51,762 nt of DNA from Alphaproteobacteria bacterium (GCA_030431485.1 JAUIIR010000026.1:1-51762), one strand, 5' to 3'; positions 24,460 to 34,741 are shown, counted from the stretch's first letter. Notes: generated by a model from the letters alone, not told the origin. Numbers and translations: made by a program.

Positions 24460-26453
24460 TCTATCTTCATCCGATCTTCGGCGCCGTCATAATCGTCAAC
24501 TTTCGTCGCTGTGAGGCATGAACGGAGTTCATCTGCCTCAAATGGCTTCTTTAAAAAGATAACATCCGAGGGCAGTTCATCTTCGGTTTGTATGGACCGA
24601 TTTCCACTCATTAGAATTACCTTGATTTCATCAAATTGACTTTTCAAAATATGAGCCAACCCAATCCCGTCCATGGTGCCAGGCATGCCGATATCTGAAA
24701 TTACGATCGAGATATCTTTGATCTGGCGGATGAGGTTCAATGCTTCGTCTGCATCGCCCGCCTCTACGACCGGGTAACCCAGGCCGGCTATCTTTCGACG
24801 CACCGTGCGACGGACGTCAATGTCGTCATCTACCAAAAGCACTAGGCCCGAACTCGTCGGAGAAATCGCTCCGGTGCTTTCGATACTTCTCAGCTTTTTG
24901 CCGGACGGGTCAGCTAATGGTTTTTTCGTATTCAGTTCAACGCTTGGCAAGAGGATTGAGAAAGTCGTTCCCTTGCCTAGTGTACTATCAACGAAAACGG
25001 CGCCGTTCGATTGTTGCACGAAGCCGTAGACCATCGATAAACCTAGCCCGGACCCTGAACCAGCAGCTTTCGAGGTGAAGAACGGTTCAAAGATCTTTTC
25101 CGAAAGATCGGGCGCCATTCCACAGCCATTGTCGTGGAAACTGATTTTTACATAAAGGCCTGTTGGAAGATGCGTCATATCTGCATGATCCTGAGTCATT
25201 TCAAAGGGCTCAGATCGAATTTCAATATTACCCCGTCCGTCGGTAGCGTCGCGTGCATTCAGCGTCAGGTTGAGCATAGCCATTTCGAGTTGCGAAAGAT
25301 CGACCAGCGCTATGGGGAGATTGTCACTTTGTTCTACAGTAATCGTCAAACTTTCCGGGACTGAGGATTCAAGCAGTTTCGCGATTTCTGTGATCGCCTC
25401 GCCAATATCAGTTGGGGCCGGATCGAACTGTTCGCGCCGCGCCAATGACACCAGACGTTTTGTAAGCGAAGAACCACGTCGTGCGGCGGAAATGGATGGA
25501 GCCACATATTCTTCGACGAGTTCATCCGAAATGAGCTCGGTCAGGGGATTAAGATTGCCCAGGATAATGGTTAATAGATTGTTGAAATCATGAGATATTC
25601 CGCTGGCCATCCGACCAAGTGCATCCATCTTCTGGGAGCGCATCAGCGCATTCAAGGTTGATTTCCGCCGGGTAACATCAATGGATACGAGATAGAAACC
25701 GATCACTTCTCCCGACGACGGTTTTTCAGGTCGCAACAGTGTGCGCACATCCTTGAAGCGCCCACCTGGCAGCTCTAATCGCATCTCGAAATCAACCAGA
25801 ATGCCGCGCCGTGCCTGTTCGAAAAAGCGCGAGGATTCTTCCATGGTATTAGGGTGAAGCACATCGTAGGCGTTCAGCCCGACGGCGGCATGTTGATCGA
25901 CCTGATATGCGCGAGCGAACCGCTTGTTCATGTAAAGGAGGGTCATATCCTTATCGACGTGAGCAATGCCAGCTGGGACTTCGTCTGCAATTAAGCTCAG
26001 ACGCTCTTCACTGAGCTGTAGCTCGCTGCTTCGCTGGTCAACCTGTCGCTGCAATTCCTTAGTTCTGAGTGTGTAACGTGTGGTGTCAGAATAGGTGGTG
26101 ACAAAACCGCCGTTGGGAAGCGGCGTACCTGCCACAAGGATTGTTGCTCCGCTAGACGTGGTGCGTTCCAACTGGTGCTTTTGAAACTTGCGGGCGGTCT
26201 CAACGCGAGCGCCGACTTGCTCGGACACATCCCCCTCACCATATTCTCCGCGTTCGGCGTTATATCTGATGAAGGAGTCGAAGCTCGCCCCTCGGTAAGC
26301 CATGTCGGCAGGATAGCCATAGAGGTCCAGAAATTTGGTGTTCCAAGCGACAAGCTTAAGATCTTGATCAAAAATGGTTATTCCCTGATCAAGATGTTCC
26401 AGCCCTTCCAAAATATGAACGGCGTCTGTGATTTCTCTTGGCTGCCTGACCAC
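24456..26453 (-). CDS. Hybrid sensor histidine kinase (PAS-PAS-HisKA-HATPase-REC)
   Basis: A 665-residue soluble kinase with no membrane helix. Two PAS domains (about 12-125 and 150-262) precede a HisKA domain with H288 in SGISHDFNN. The ATPase domain has NLTLNARDA (N box) and [11 protein letters not shown] (G box), and a C-terminal receiver (about 535-655) has D587 in ISDIGMPG. It starts at GTG 26453 with GGAGG seven bases upstream. The signal is probably cytosolic, such as an acyl-CoA or redox state, but that is inference. Base composition is more AT-rich than in the virB genes. Confidence 0.92.
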   Translation of the reverse strand: MVRQPREITDAVHILEGLEHLDQGITIFDQDLKLVAWNTKFLDLYGYPADMAYRGASFDSFIRYNAERGEYGEGDVSEQVGARVETARKFQKHQLERTTSSGATILVAGTPLPNGGFVTTYSDTTRYTLRTKELQRQVDQRSSELQLSEERLSLIADEVPAGIAHVDKDMTLLYMNKRFARAYQVDQHAAVGLNAYDVLHPNTMEESSRFFEQARRGILVDFEMRLELPGGRFKDVRTLLRPEKPSSGEVIGFYLVSIDVTRRKSTLNALMRSQKMDALGRMASGISHDFNNLLTIILGNLNPLTELISDELVEEYVAPSISAARRGSSLTKRLVSLARREQFDPAPTDIGEAITEIAKLLESSVPESLTITVEQSDNLPIALVDLSQLEMAMLNLTLNARDATDGRGNIEIRSEPFEMTQDHADMTHLPTGLYVKISFHDNGCGMAPDLSEKIFEPFFTSKAAGSGSGLGLSMVYGFVQQSNGAVFVDSTLGKGTTFSILLPSVELNTKKPLADPSGKKLRSIESTGAISPTSSGLVLLVDDDIDVRRTVRRKIAGLGYPVVEAGDADEALNLIRQIKDISIVISDIGMPGTMDGIGLAHILKSQFDEIKVILMSGNRSIQTEDELPSDVIFLKKPFEADELRSCLTATKVDDYDGAEDRMKIE

Positions 26454-26534
26454 GAGGTAACCTCCGAAAAGCGTGATACCGGCCTTATGATTGGGGGCGC
26501 GTGGCGGATTACCAAGTGAAATTTCCTCCGCGTG

Positions 26535-26550
26535 ACAATTGAGTACAATT
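26535..26550. promoter_or_regulatory. Tandem direct repeat in the regulator/catabolic intergenic region
   Basis: ACAATT occurs at 26535-26540 and 26545-26550, a 10-base repeat period (one helical turn), between the divergent kinase and acyl-CoA ligase genes. OmpR-type regulators bind such direct repeats, so this is a candidate site for the neighbouring response regulator. Confidence 0.4.
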
Positions 26551-26638
26551 CAAGCAAACTTCCGCAAGATCAGTGTGTGTAGTTAAGGCCTCGTAAACCG
26601 GCCCATGAGTCTCGGTCGGTCCAAAGGGGGGGAGCTAC

Positions 26639-28279
26639 ATGTCGCACGCTGGCATCTACAGTTCAGGTCTTGACGCGAATTCAGCGAATTTCGAAGCGCT
26701 TACGCCGCTCAGCTTTGTGGAGCGGACGGCGACAATTTATCCGGAATATGTCGCGGTGGTCTACAACGACCTTAGGCTTACGTGGGGCGAAACCTACGCA
26801 CGGATGAAGCGCCTGGGTAGCGGTTTGGCCGCGCGCGGAATCGGCAAGGACGATACCGTTTCGGTCATTGCCGCCAACATCCCGGAAATGTTCGAAGCAC
26901 ATTTCGGCGTCCCCATGTGCGGTGCTGTGCTGAATACTGTGAACACCCGCCTCGATGCAGAGGCCATAGCGTTCATTCTCAACCATGCAGAAGCCAAGGC
27001 GGTTCTGGTCGATCCAGAGTTTTCCGAAGTCGTCGGCACCGCCATCAAGATGACCGGCCGCGATGATATGCTGGTGGTTGATATCGAGGATGCGACCTTT
27101 GACGGCGGAACGCGTGTCGGCTCGCTGACTTACGAAGAGTTGTTGGCCGAGGGTACTGAGGATTACGATTTCGTTCTTCCTGGCAATGAATGGGACGCAA
27201 TCAGCCTGAACTACACATCGGGCACCACCGGCGACCCAAAGGGGGTTGTCTACCATCATCGTGGCGCGGCCTTGAATGCGCTGTCCAATATCGTGACCTG
27301 GGGCATGGGGCATCATTCGCGGTATCTGTGGACCCTGCCCATGTTCCATTGCAACGGCTGGTGTTTTCCTTGGACCATTGCCGCGAATGCCGGCGTATGC
27401 GTCTGTCTGCGTGCCGTGCGCGCAGAACCGATCTATCAGTTGATCCGCGACGAAAAGGTGACCCATTTCTGTGGAGCGCCGATCGTTTTGAACATGCTCG
27501 CGAATGCTCCCGACGAGCTGAAGGACTTCAGCCACGAGGTGAAGGTCATGACCGCAGGCGCATCGCCGCCCGCAGCAGTTATCGCAAATATGGAAAACAT
27601 GGGGATCGAAGTCACCCATGTCTACGGTCTCACAGAGACCTACGGTCCTTCAGTGGTTTGTGCCTGGAAAGGTGGATGGGACGAAAAATCGACAGATGAG
27701 AAAGCCAAGTTGAAAGCGCGGCAAGGCGTCAAAAATGTCGCTTTGTCCGCTCTCATGGTGGCCGATCCGGACACGCTGGAACCCATGCCCAACGACGGCG
27801 AGTCTATGGGTGAAATCTTCATGCGCGGCAACAATGTGATGAAGGGTTACCTCAAGAATCCTTCGGCAACGAGCAAATCTTTCAAAGGAGGCTGGTTCGC
27901 TAGCGGCGACCTTGGGGTCATGCACCCCGACGGCTATGTCGAGCTGAAAGACCGGTCCAAGGACATCATCATCTCGGGCGGTGAAAACATCAGCTCGGTT
28001 GAGGTCGAGGATGTGCTCTACAAACATCCTGCCGTCATGGAGGCCGCCGTCGTGGCCCGTCCCGACGAGAAATGGGGGGAAACCCCTTGTGCCTTTGTTG
28101 CGCTCAAGCCGGGCAAAGACGCGACGGCTGAAGAGATCATCGCCTACTGCCGGGAAAACATGGCGCGGTTCAAGGCCCCCAAGACCGTCGTCTTCGGTGA
28201 GCTGCCGAAGACTTCAACCGGCAAGGTTCAAAAATTCGTCCTGCGTGATCGAGCAAGGTCGTTGGAAGAAACATCCTGA
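26639..28279 (+). CDS. AMP-forming acyl-CoA ligase (first of two paralogues)
   Basis: A 546-residue ANL-superfamily ligase that makes an acyl-CoA from a carboxylate, ATP and CoA. The adenylation loop YTSGTTGDPKG lies at about 192-202, with GLTETYGP, ASGDLGVMHPDGY, and the C-terminal KTSTGKVQK carrying the catalytic lysine. It resembles the medium-chain/3-methylmercaptopropionate ligase (DmdB) group, but the substrate cannot be fixed. A strong GGGGGGAG ribosome-binding site precedes the ATG. It opens the plus-strand catabolic operon. A close paralogue of the same length lies at 42835. Confidence 0.92.
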   Translation: MSHAGIYSSGLDANSANFEALTPLSFVERTATIYPEYVAVVYNDLRLTWGETYARMKRLGSGLAARGIGKDDTVSVIAANIPEMFEAHFGVPMCGAVLNTVNTRLDAEAIAFILNHAEAKAVLVDPEFSEVVGTAIKMTGRDDMLVVDIEDATFDGGTRVGSLTYEELLAEGTEDYDFVLPGNEWDAISLNYTSGTTGDPKGVVYHHRGAALNALSNIVTWGMGHHSRYLWTLPMFHCNGWCFPWTIAANAGVCVCLRAVRAEPIYQLIRDEKVTHFCGAPIVLNMLANAPDELKDFSHEVKVMTAGASPPAAVIANMENMGIEVTHVYGLTETYGPSVVCAWKGGWDEKSTDEKAKLKARQGVKNVALSALMVADPDTLEPMPNDGESMGEIFMRGNNVMKGYLKNPSATSKSFKGGWFASGDLGVMHPDGYVELKDRSKDIIISGGENISSVEVEDVLYKHPAVMEAAVVARPDEKWGETPCAFVALKPGKDATAEEIIAYCRENMARFKAPKTVVFGELPKTSTGKVQKFVLRDRARSLEETS

Positions 28280-28280
28280 A

Positions 28281-28310
28281 CCCTCCCTGCAACTGGGGGA
28301 GGGCGTTTTC
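28281..28310 (+). terminator. Stem-loop between the ligase and transporter genes
   Basis: CCCTCCC (28281-28287) and GGGAGGG (28297-28303) form a 7-bp stem with a 9-base loop, followed by CGTTTTC. It could act as a partial terminator that sets the ratio of ligase to transporter mRNA. Confidence 0.45.
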
Positions 28311-28346
28311 CTCCCGCGTTCCTCCCCAACTTTTCCGGGTAAGACA

Positions 28347-29105
28347 ATGACCAACACTGGACAATACATTCTTGAAACCGACGGACTTACGAAAGAGTTC
28401 AAAGGCTTTACTGCCGTGGACAATGTGGATTTGCGGGTTCAGCGGCACCAAATCCACGCGTTGATCGGTCCCAATGGCGCGGGCAAGACAACTGTCTTTA
28501 ACTTGTTGACCAAGTTCTTGATTCCGACGCGCGGCTCAATCAAGTACAATGGCGAAGACATCACACATATCAAATCGGCAGAGATCGCGCGCAAGGGTGT
28601 GATCAGATCCTTCCAGATTTCGGCAGTCTTCCCACACATGACCGCACGGGAAAACGTGCGTGTCGCTCTGCAACGCAAACTGGGGACATCCTTCCATTTC
28701 TGGCGTTCGGTCAAGTCTTTGAGTGGACTGAATGACCGAGCAGACGAGCTTCTAACGATGGTTGGGCTCGAACGGTTTTCCGACAGCCAGGTCGCAGATA
28801 TGTCCTACGGCCGAAAGCGGGCACTAGAAATTGCTACCACGCTGGCGATGGAGCCAGAGTTGATGCTGTTGGATGAACCGACACAGGGCATGGGCCGTGA
28901 AGACGTGGAATTGGTCACCGAACTGATCCGTAAAGTCTCGGCCAACCGCACCATCCTCATGGTCGAGCACAACCTCAGCGTTGTTTCTCGTCTCTGCGAC
29001 ACAATCACCGTTCTGCAGCGCGGCGCCGTCCTGACCGAGGGCAACTATCAGGAAGTTTCGGCCGACCCGCGCGTCAAGGAAGCTTACATGGGGAAGGCGG
29101 CATGA
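28347..29105 (+). CDS. livG: LIV-type ABC transporter ATPase (LivG-like)
   Basis: A 252-residue ATP-binding subunit of a branched-chain-amino-acid-type (HAAT) importer. Walker A GPNGAGKTT is at 41-49, a LivG-type signature appears as MSYGRKRALEIA, and Walker B is LMLLDEPTQGM. The ATG at 28347 is chosen because it begins the normal LivG N-terminus; the frame extends much further upstream without protein character. The stop overlaps the next ATPase by ATGA. Confidence 0.92.
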   Translation: MTNTGQYILETDGLTKEFKGFTAVDNVDLRVQRHQIHALIGPNGAGKTTVFNLLTKFLIPTRGSIKYNGEDITHIKSAEIARKGVIRSFQISAVFPHMTARENVRVALQRKLGTSFHFWRSVKSLSGLNDRADELLTMVGLERFSDSQVADMSYGRKRALEIATTLAMEPELMLLDEPTQGMGREDVELVTELIRKVSANRTILMVEHNLSVVSRLCDTITVLQRGAVLTEGNYQEVSADPRVKEAYMGKAA

Positions 29106-29857
29106 CAACTGCGACCGTAGAAAACCACGAACTAGGTGGCCAGCACGTTTCCGAGCATATCGAAGAGCTGCGGATCCAAGACCTGCACGCATTTTATGGC
29201 GAAAGCCACGCGTTGCATGGCATCGACATGACGGTTCATCAAGGTGAGCTGGTTACCCTGTTGGGGCGAAACGGGTCCGGGCGCACCACGACGTTGCGCT
29301 CCATCATCGGGCTCATTTCCCATCGCACCGGGTCGATTGTCCTGAAAGGGCAAGAAACAATCAAATCGCAGCCGCACACGATTGCGCACCTGGGCGTCGG
29401 CTATTGCCCGGAAGAACGCGGAATCTTTGCCAGCCTGAACGTCGAAGAAAACCTGATGCTGCCGCCCGCTGTGGCTCCCGGCGGCATGTCGGTTGAAGAG
29501 ATCTACGAGATGTTTCCCAACCTTGCCGAACGGCGCAAAAGCCAAGGTACGCGGCTTTCGGGCGGGGAACAGCAAATGCTGGCCATGGCGCGCATCTTGC
29601 GTACCGGCGCAAACGTTCTGCTGCTTGATGAAATCACTGAAGGTCTGGCGCCAGTTATCAATGACAAGCTGGCTGATGTTCTGATCGAGCTCAAGACCCG
29701 TGGCTATACGATCCTGCTGGTGGAGCAAAACTTCCGCTTCGCAGCACCCTTGGCGGACCGGCATTTCATCATGGACCACGGTCACATCGCCGCCGTCATT
29801 CACAAGGACGAACTGGAAGAAAAGCAGCACGTCTTTGACGAATACCTAAGCGTTTAA
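29102..29857 (+). CDS. livF: LIV-type ABC transporter ATPase (LivF-like) with Arg in Walker A
   Basis: A 251-residue LivF-like subunit with about 22 extra N-terminal residues. The signature LSGGEQQMLAMAR, Walker B VLLLDEITEGL and the H-loop region LLVEQNFRFA are intact. Walker A reads G55-RNGSG-R61-TTT: the normally invariant lysine is arginine (codon CGC, around 29282-29284). Pairing with the intact LivG may keep one competent ATP site. Translation is coupled to livG by ATGA. Confidence 0.9.
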   Translation: MTTATVENHELGGQHVSEHIEELRIQDLHAFYGESHALHGIDMTVHQGELVTLLGRNGSGRTTTLRSIIGLISHRTGSIVLKGQETIKSQPHTIAHLGVGYCPEERGIFASLNVEENLMLPPAVAPGGMSVEEIYEMFPNLAERRKSQGTRLSGGEQQMLAMARILRTGANVLLLDEITEGLAPVINDKLADVLIELKTRGYTILLVEQNFRFAAPLADRHFIMDHGHIAAVIHKDELEEKQHVFDEYLSV

Positions 29858-29880
29858 CCAACTACTCCGGAGGAGAAACT

Positions 29881-31086
29881 ATGAAGCTTACGAAATACCT
29901 GGCGGCTAGCGCGTCTGCCGTCGCAATGATGGCGTCCGCTGCGGCGGCAGAGATCAGCGATGGCGTGGTCAAGATTGGCCTGATGACCGATATGTCCGCG
30001 ACTTATTCCGAAGTGGCAGGCAATGGCACGGTGGTCGCCGCACAGATGGCCATTGACGAATTCGGTGGCACTGTTGCTGGCGCCCCGATTGAGTTGGTTA
30101 CCGCCGACCACCAGAATAAGGCTGACATCGCCGCTAACAAGGCGCGCGAATGGGGCGACACACAGCAGGTCGATGCGTTCGCCGAGTTGGTCACGACGTC
30201 GGTTGCGCTGGCGGTCTTCGAGGTCGCCAAGCAGCAGAACAAGATCGCACTGGTTTCGGGCGCGGCCTCGTCGCCGCTGACCAATGACGCCTGCATCCCC
30301 ACCGGCTTGCACTGGACCTACAACACCCGCGCCCTGGCCGTCGGCACCGGCGCGGCCGTGGTCAAGGAAGGCGGCGACAGCTGGTACTTCCTGACCGCCG
30401 ATTACGCCTTTGGCGATGCGCTCCAGAAGGACGTGACTGCGGTTGTCGAAGCGAACGGCGGTTCGGTCCTGGGGGCCTCGCGGCATCCTTTCCCGTCGTC
30501 CGACTTTTCGTCCTTCGTGCTTCAGGCCCAGGCGTCCGGCGCCAAGGTGATCGGTCTGGCCAACGCCGGCGCCGATACCACCAACGCGATCAAGGCCGCG
30601 AACGAGTTCGGCGTGATCGCCGGTGGCCAGAAGGTCGCCGCGCTGCTGGCATTCCTGACCGACATCAAGTCGCTCGGCCTGGATGTAGCCCAAGGCTTGC
30701 AGCTGACCGTCAGCTTCTACTGGGACATGAATGACGAAACCCGCGCATGGTCGCAGGCCTTCTACGAGAAGACCGGCAAGATGCCGACGGGCGTTCAGGC
30801 AGGCACCTATTCCGCCGTGCGCCACTATCTGAAGGCAATCGAGGCCACCGGGTCTGACGACAGCGAAACAATTGTCGCCAAGATGCGCGAAATGCCCGTC
30901 GAGGACATGTTCGCCAATGGCGGCGTGCTGCGAAGCGATGGCCGCATGGTCCACGATATGTACCTGGCGGAAGTCAAGACACCGGCAGAGTCGACCGGCG
31001 AGTGGGACCTTCTGAAGATCGTCCGCACCATCCCCGGCGAAGAGGCCTACGGCCCGCTTTCGGAATCGACCTGTCCGACAAAGTAA
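29881..31086 (+). CDS. Periplasmic substrate-binding protein of the LIV-type transporter
   Basis: A 401-residue Peripla_BP_6 protein with a signal peptide to about residue 23 (ASAAAA) and mature start EISDGVVKIGLMTDMS. This group often binds aromatic or other carboxylates rather than amino acids. The genes around it suggest the ligand is the carboxylate activated by the acyl-CoA ligases. Strong ribosome-binding site GGAGGAGA. A 10-bp stem-loop follows the stop. Confidence 0.92.
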   Translation: MKLTKYLAASASAVAMMASAAAAEISDGVVKIGLMTDMSATYSEVAGNGTVVAAQMAIDEFGGTVAGAPIELVTADHQNKADIAANKAREWGDTQQVDAFAELVTTSVALAVFEVAKQQNKIALVSGAASSPLTNDACIPTGLHWTYNTRALAVGTGAAVVKEGGDSWYFLTADYAFGDALQKDVTAVVEANGGSVLGASRHPFPSSDFSSFVLQAQASGAKVIGLANAGADTTNAIKAANEFGVIAGGQKVAALLAFLTDIKSLGLDVAQGLQLTVSFYWDMNDETRAWSQAFYEKTGKMPTGVQAGTYSAVRHYLKAIEATGSDDSETIVAKMREMPVEDMFANGGVLRSDGRMVHDMYLAEVKTPAESTGEWDLLKIVRTIPGEEAYGPLSESTCPTK

Positions 31087-31095
31087 TCCTGACCG

Positions 31096-31125
31096 GCCCG
31101 GCAGCCGGACAGCCTGCTGCCGGGC
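31096..31125 (+). terminator. GC-rich stem-loop after the binding-protein gene
   Basis: GCCCGGCAGC (31096-31105) and GCTGCCGGGC (31116-31125) form a perfect 10-bp stem with a 10-base loop and no T-tract. It starts 9 bases after the stop codon. Such hairpins commonly protect the abundant binding-protein mRNA from 3' decay while allowing some read-through to the permease genes. Confidence 0.65.
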
Positions 31126-31155
31126 ACAACTCGCAAAATATGGGACATCTGGGAC

Positions 31156-32046
31156 ATGTTGACTGATCTGTTGGGCTTCCCGCCACAAGTTCTCTTTGGC
31201 CAGCTTTTGCTGGGCCTCATCAACGGCGCGTTCTACGCGGTTCTTTCTCTGGGACTGGCCGTCATCTTTGGGCTGCTGAACATCGTCAACTTCGCCCATG
31301 GTGCCTTGTACATGCTCGGTGCGTTCGCCACCCTTGCGGTGACCAAGTACCTTGGTGTCGGCTACTGGGGTGCTCTCATCATTGCGCCGCTGATCGTTGG
31401 CGCATTTGGCATCCTTCTTGAAAGACTAATGCTGCGGCGTCTCGCGGGCGTCGACCACCTATACGGCCTGCTTCTGACCTTTGGTCTTGCGCTGGTGATC
31501 GAAGGCACATTCGTCAAACTCTTCGGGTCGTCCGGGCTGCCATATGCGGCACCCGAGGCACTGCAGGGCGGGGTGAATCTCGGATTCATGTTCCTGCCTT
31601 GGTATCGCGGTTGGGTTGTGGTGGCGTCGCTGGCCGCGTGCCTTGCGACCTGGTACCTGTTCGAACGCACGAAGATTGGCGCCTACCTGCGCGCAGGCAC
31701 CGAGAACCCGAAACTGTTGCAGGCGTTCGGCGTGAACGTGCCCTTGCTGACAACGCTGGCCTATGGCTATGGCGTCGCTCTGGCAGCCTTTGCTGGGGTG
31801 CTGGCCGCACCGATTACGCAGGTGAACCCGCTCATGGGATCGAACCTGATTATCGTGGTTTTTGCCGTGGTCGTGATCGGCGGAATGGGCTCGATCATGG
31901 GTGCGGTCGTGACCGGCCTTGCCATGGGGGTCATCGAGGGGCTGACCAAGGTTTTCTGGCCCGAGGCCTCGTCCACTGTCATTTTTGTCGTCATGGCTAT
32001 CGTCCTGGTTTTGCGCCCGGCCGGCCTGTTCGGCAAATCCGCTTGA
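31156..32046 (+). CDS. livH: LIV-type permease (LivH-like)
   Basis: A 296-residue inner-membrane permease with about eight hydrophobic segments. It has the typical N-terminal LINGAFYAVLSLGLAVIFG, NFAHGALYMLGAFA, and the cytoplasmic-loop motif near GVLAAPITQVNPLMG. It is separated from the binding-protein gene by 69 bases that contain the stem-loop. Confidence 0.93.
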   Translation: MLTDLLGFPPQVLFGQLLLGLINGAFYAVLSLGLAVIFGLLNIVNFAHGALYMLGAFATLAVTKYLGVGYWGALIIAPLIVGAFGILLERLMLRRLAGVDHLYGLLLTFGLALVIEGTFVKLFGSSGLPYAAPEALQGGVNLGFMFLPWYRGWVVVASLAACLATWYLFERTKIGAYLRAGTENPKLLQAFGVNVPLLTTLAYGYGVALAAFAGVLAAPITQVNPLMGSNLIIVVFAVVVIGGMGSIMGAVVTGLAMGVIEGLTKVFWPEASSTVIFVVMAIVLVLRPAGLFGKSA

Positions 32047-32059
32047 AGGAGCTGAGCTT

Positions 32060-32983
32060 ATGAACACCAAGATCGGTTACCTTATCGCGATCGCTTTGCT
32101 GCTGGTGGCACCCTTTGCGATCTACCCTGTTTTCCTGATGAAGCTGCTGTGCTTTGCCCTTTTCGCCTCTGCGTTCAACCTGATCCTCGGATATGGCGGT
32201 TTGCTGAGCTTCGGGCACGCGGCCTTCTTTGGCGGAGCGGCATACGTCACTGGTCATGCTCTGAAAGTCTGGGGTCTGCCGACTGAACTGGGCATTCTGG
32301 TGGGAACCGCGATCGCGGGCGTGCTGGGGCTTGCCATAGGGCTTTTGGCGATCCGGCGCCAGGGCATCTATTTCGCGATGATCACGTTGGCCATGGCGCA
32401 GATGGTCTACTTCTTCTTTATCAGCGCTGACTTTACCGGCGGCGAGAATGGGTTGCAGGGTGTTCCGCGTGGGACGGCTCTTGGGTTTATTGACCTGCAG
32501 GACAATCTCAACATGTATTACTTCGTGTTGGCCATTTTCGCGCTCGGGTATTTCATCATCTCGCGTGCAGTTAACTCACCGTTTGGGCAAATCCTCAGTG
32601 CCATTCGAGACAACGAAGACCGCGCAACTTCCCTTGGCTATGATGTCGATCGTTACAAGCTGCTGGCCTTTGTGTTGTCTGCAACTCTGGCAGGTCTTGC
32701 CGGATCGACCAAGACGGTGGTGTTTCAACTTGCGTCATTGACCGACGCACATTGGCACATGTCTGGCGAAGTGGTCCTCATGACCCTCTTGGGTGGGCTT
32801 GGAACCATTGTCGGTCCGGCAGTTGGTGCCGGGATCATCGTCACGCTCCAAAATTACCTGGCGTCCGGTCCTCTTGGTGCCTGGGTGCCGGTGGTGCTGG
32901 GCATAATCTTCGTCATCTGTGTGCTTGCCTTCCGTCGAGGCGTAGTCGGCGAACTGCGCGAAATGCTGCGCAAGTCCTTTTGA
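32060..32983 (+). CDS. livM: LIV-type permease (LivM-like)
   Basis: A 307-residue permease with eight or so hydrophobic segments and the LivM signatures NLILGYGGLLSFGHAAFFG and SAIRDNEDRATSLGYD. The ATG at 32060 follows AAGGAGCTGAGCTT; an upstream frame overlapping livH is rejected. It completes the five-gene importer. Confidence 0.93.
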   Translation: MNTKIGYLIAIALLLVAPFAIYPVFLMKLLCFALFASAFNLILGYGGLLSFGHAAFFGGAAYVTGHALKVWGLPTELGILVGTAIAGVLGLAIGLLAIRRQGIYFAMITLAMAQMVYFFFISADFTGGENGLQGVPRGTALGFIDLQDNLNMYYFVLAIFALGYFIISRAVNSPFGQILSAIRDNEDRATSLGYDVDRYKLLAFVLSATLAGLAGSTKTVVFQLASLTDAHWHMSGEVVLMTLLGGLGTIVGPAVGAGIIVTLQNYLASGPLGAWVPVVLGIIFVICVLAFRRGVVGELREMLRKSF

Positions 32984-33043
32984 CAATCGGTGGGGCCAAC
33001 TCGGGCCCTCCATTTTCACAACACGTACCGCAGGAAGAACCTC

Positions 33044-33802
33044 ATGAAACTACTCGTACCTGTCAAACGCGTGATCGACTACAACGTGAAGGTTCGCGTC
33101 AAAGCGGACGGTAGCGGTGTCGATCTTGCCAACGTCAAGATGTCAATGAACCCGTTCGACGAGATTGCCGTAGAGGAAGCAATCCGGCTGAAAGAAGCCG
33201 GTGTAGCTACCGAGATTGTGGTGGTCTCGATCGGCGTGAAGCAGGCGCAGGAAACCCTGCGCACAGCGCTGGCCATGGGTGCGGACCGCGCAATTCTGGT
33301 TGTAGCTGCTGATGATGTGCACATCGATATCGAACCGCTGGCGGTGGCCAAGATACTCAAGGCCGTGATCGACGAGGAACAACCAGGCCTGGTGCTGGCA
33401 GGCAAGCAGGCAATCGACAATGACATGAACGCGACCGGCCAGATGCTGTCAGCGCTTCTGGGTTGGAGCCAGGCGACGTTCGCCTCTGAGGTCAAGATCG
33501 ACGACGATCATGCTGTCGTTACCCGCGAGGTTGATGGCGGTCTGCAGACGATCAAAGTAAGGATGCCCGCCATCGTGACCGTGGACTTGCGCCTGAATGA
33601 GCCGCGCTATGCGTCGCTGCCTAACATCATGAAAGCCAAGAAAAAGCCACTCGAGGAGAAGACTGCCGAAGATTACGGCATCGACGTTTCTCCGCGTCTC
33701 CAAGTGGTCAAGACCTCCGAACCGGCCGAACGTGCGGCCGGGATCAAGGTCGGCTCGGTTGACGAACTTGTGGCGAAACTCAAAGAAGCGGGGGCTGTGT
33801 AA
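33044..33802 (+). CDS. etfB: Electron transfer flavoprotein beta subunit
   Basis: A 252-residue Etf[15 protein letters not shown] at the start, [26 protein letters not shown], and the central [10 protein letters not shown]. It carries AMP and, with EtfA, takes electrons from the acyl-CoA dehydrogenase encoded downstream. The ATG at 33044 has AGGAAG upstream. The stop and the etfA start share one base (TAATG). Confidence 0.95.
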   Translation: MKLLVPVKRVIDYNVKVRVKADGSGVDLANVKMSMNPFDEIAVEEAIRLKEAGVATEIVVVSIGVKQAQETLRTALAMGADRAILVVAADDVHIDIEPLAVAKILKAVIDEEQPGLVLAGKQAIDNDMNATGQMLSALLGWSQATFASEVKIDDDHAVVTREVDGGLQTIKVRMPAIVTVDLRLNEPRYASLPNIMKAKKKPLEEKTAEDYGIDVSPRLQVVKTSEPAERAAGIKVGSVDELVAKLKEAGAV

Positions 33803-34725
33803 TGGCTGTTCTTCTCCTTGCCGAAGTAAACGATGGCGCGCTGTCGATGGATGCCACAGCGAAGGCGGTGACGGCCGCCAAGTCTCTGGGCGATGTGACA
33901 ATCCTGTGTGCGGGCGGATCTGCCGCCGATGCCGGGAACGAGGCGGCCACGATTGACGGCGTCGCCAAGGTACTGGTCGCCGAAGACGAGGGGCTGAGCC
34001 ACCGTCTGGCTGAGGCCACCGCAGAGCTGATTGTGGGTTTGGCCGGTGATTTTTCCCATATCGTCGCCCCTGCCACCACCGATGCCAAGAACGTGCTGCC
34101 ACGCGTGGCCGCACTTCTGGACGTCATGGTTCTGACCGATGTGTCGGGTGTGGTCGATGCCGACACGTTCGAACGCCCGATCTATGCGGGCAACGCCATC
34201 CAGACGGTGAAATCGTCGGATGCCAAGAAAGTCATCTCGTTCCGGACGTCGACATTTGACGCAGCGGGGACCGGCAATTCGGCATCTGTCGAAACCATCG
34301 GCGGCGCGTCTTCGGACCTGTCCTCTTGGGTCGAAGACAAGTTGGCGGAATCCGACCGCCCCGAACTGACATCGGCTGGTGTTGTCGTATCAGGTGGTCG
34401 TGGTGTCGGCTCGGAAGAAGACTTTGCGCTGATCGAGAAACTCGCCGACAAGCTGGGGGCCGCCGTTGGCGCCTCGCGCGCGGCGGTCGATTCAGGCTTT
34501 GCCCCAAACGATTGGCAGGTGGGCCAAACGGGCAAGGTCGTGGCACCGGATCTTTATGTGGCCATCGGCATCTCGGGGGCCATTCAACACCTTGCCGGCA
34601 TGAAAGACTCGAAAATCATTGTCGCCATCAACAAGGACGAAGAAGCCCCGATTTTCCAGGTCGCCGATTTCGGCCTCGTCGCCGACCTTTTCGACGCCGT
34701 CCCGGAACTCACTGAAAAATTGTAA
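33802..34725 (+). CDS. etfA: Electron transfer flavoprotein alpha subunit
   Basis: A 307-residue EtfA with the FAD-binding C-terminal half: [44 protein letters not shown], and [16 protein letters not shown]. It is normal in length and translationally coupled to etfB. A dedicated ETF inside the operon indicates high electron flow from acyl-CoA oxidation. Confidence 0.95.
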   Translation: MAVLLLAEVNDGALSMDATAKAVTAAKSLGDVTILCAGGSAADAGNEAATIDGVAKVLVAEDEGLSHRLAEATAELIVGLAGDFSHIVAPATTDAKNVLPRVAALLDVMVLTDVSGVVDADTFERPIYAGNAIQTVKSSDAKKVISFRTSTFDAAGTGNSASVETIGGASSDLSSWVEDKLAESDRPELTSAGVVVSGGRGVGSEEDFALIEKLADKLGAAVGASRAAVDSGFAPNDWQVGQTGKVVAPDLYVAIGISGAIQHLAGMKDSKIIVAINKDEEAPIFQVADFGLVADLFDAVPELTEKL

Positions 34726-34741
34726 GCGTGGAGACAGAGCA

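Noticed and set aside
29854-31299. A 481-codon frame antisense to the binding-protein gene
   Set aside because: The sense strand has a signal peptide, strong ribosome-binding site and known fold; the antisense product has no recognisable domain.
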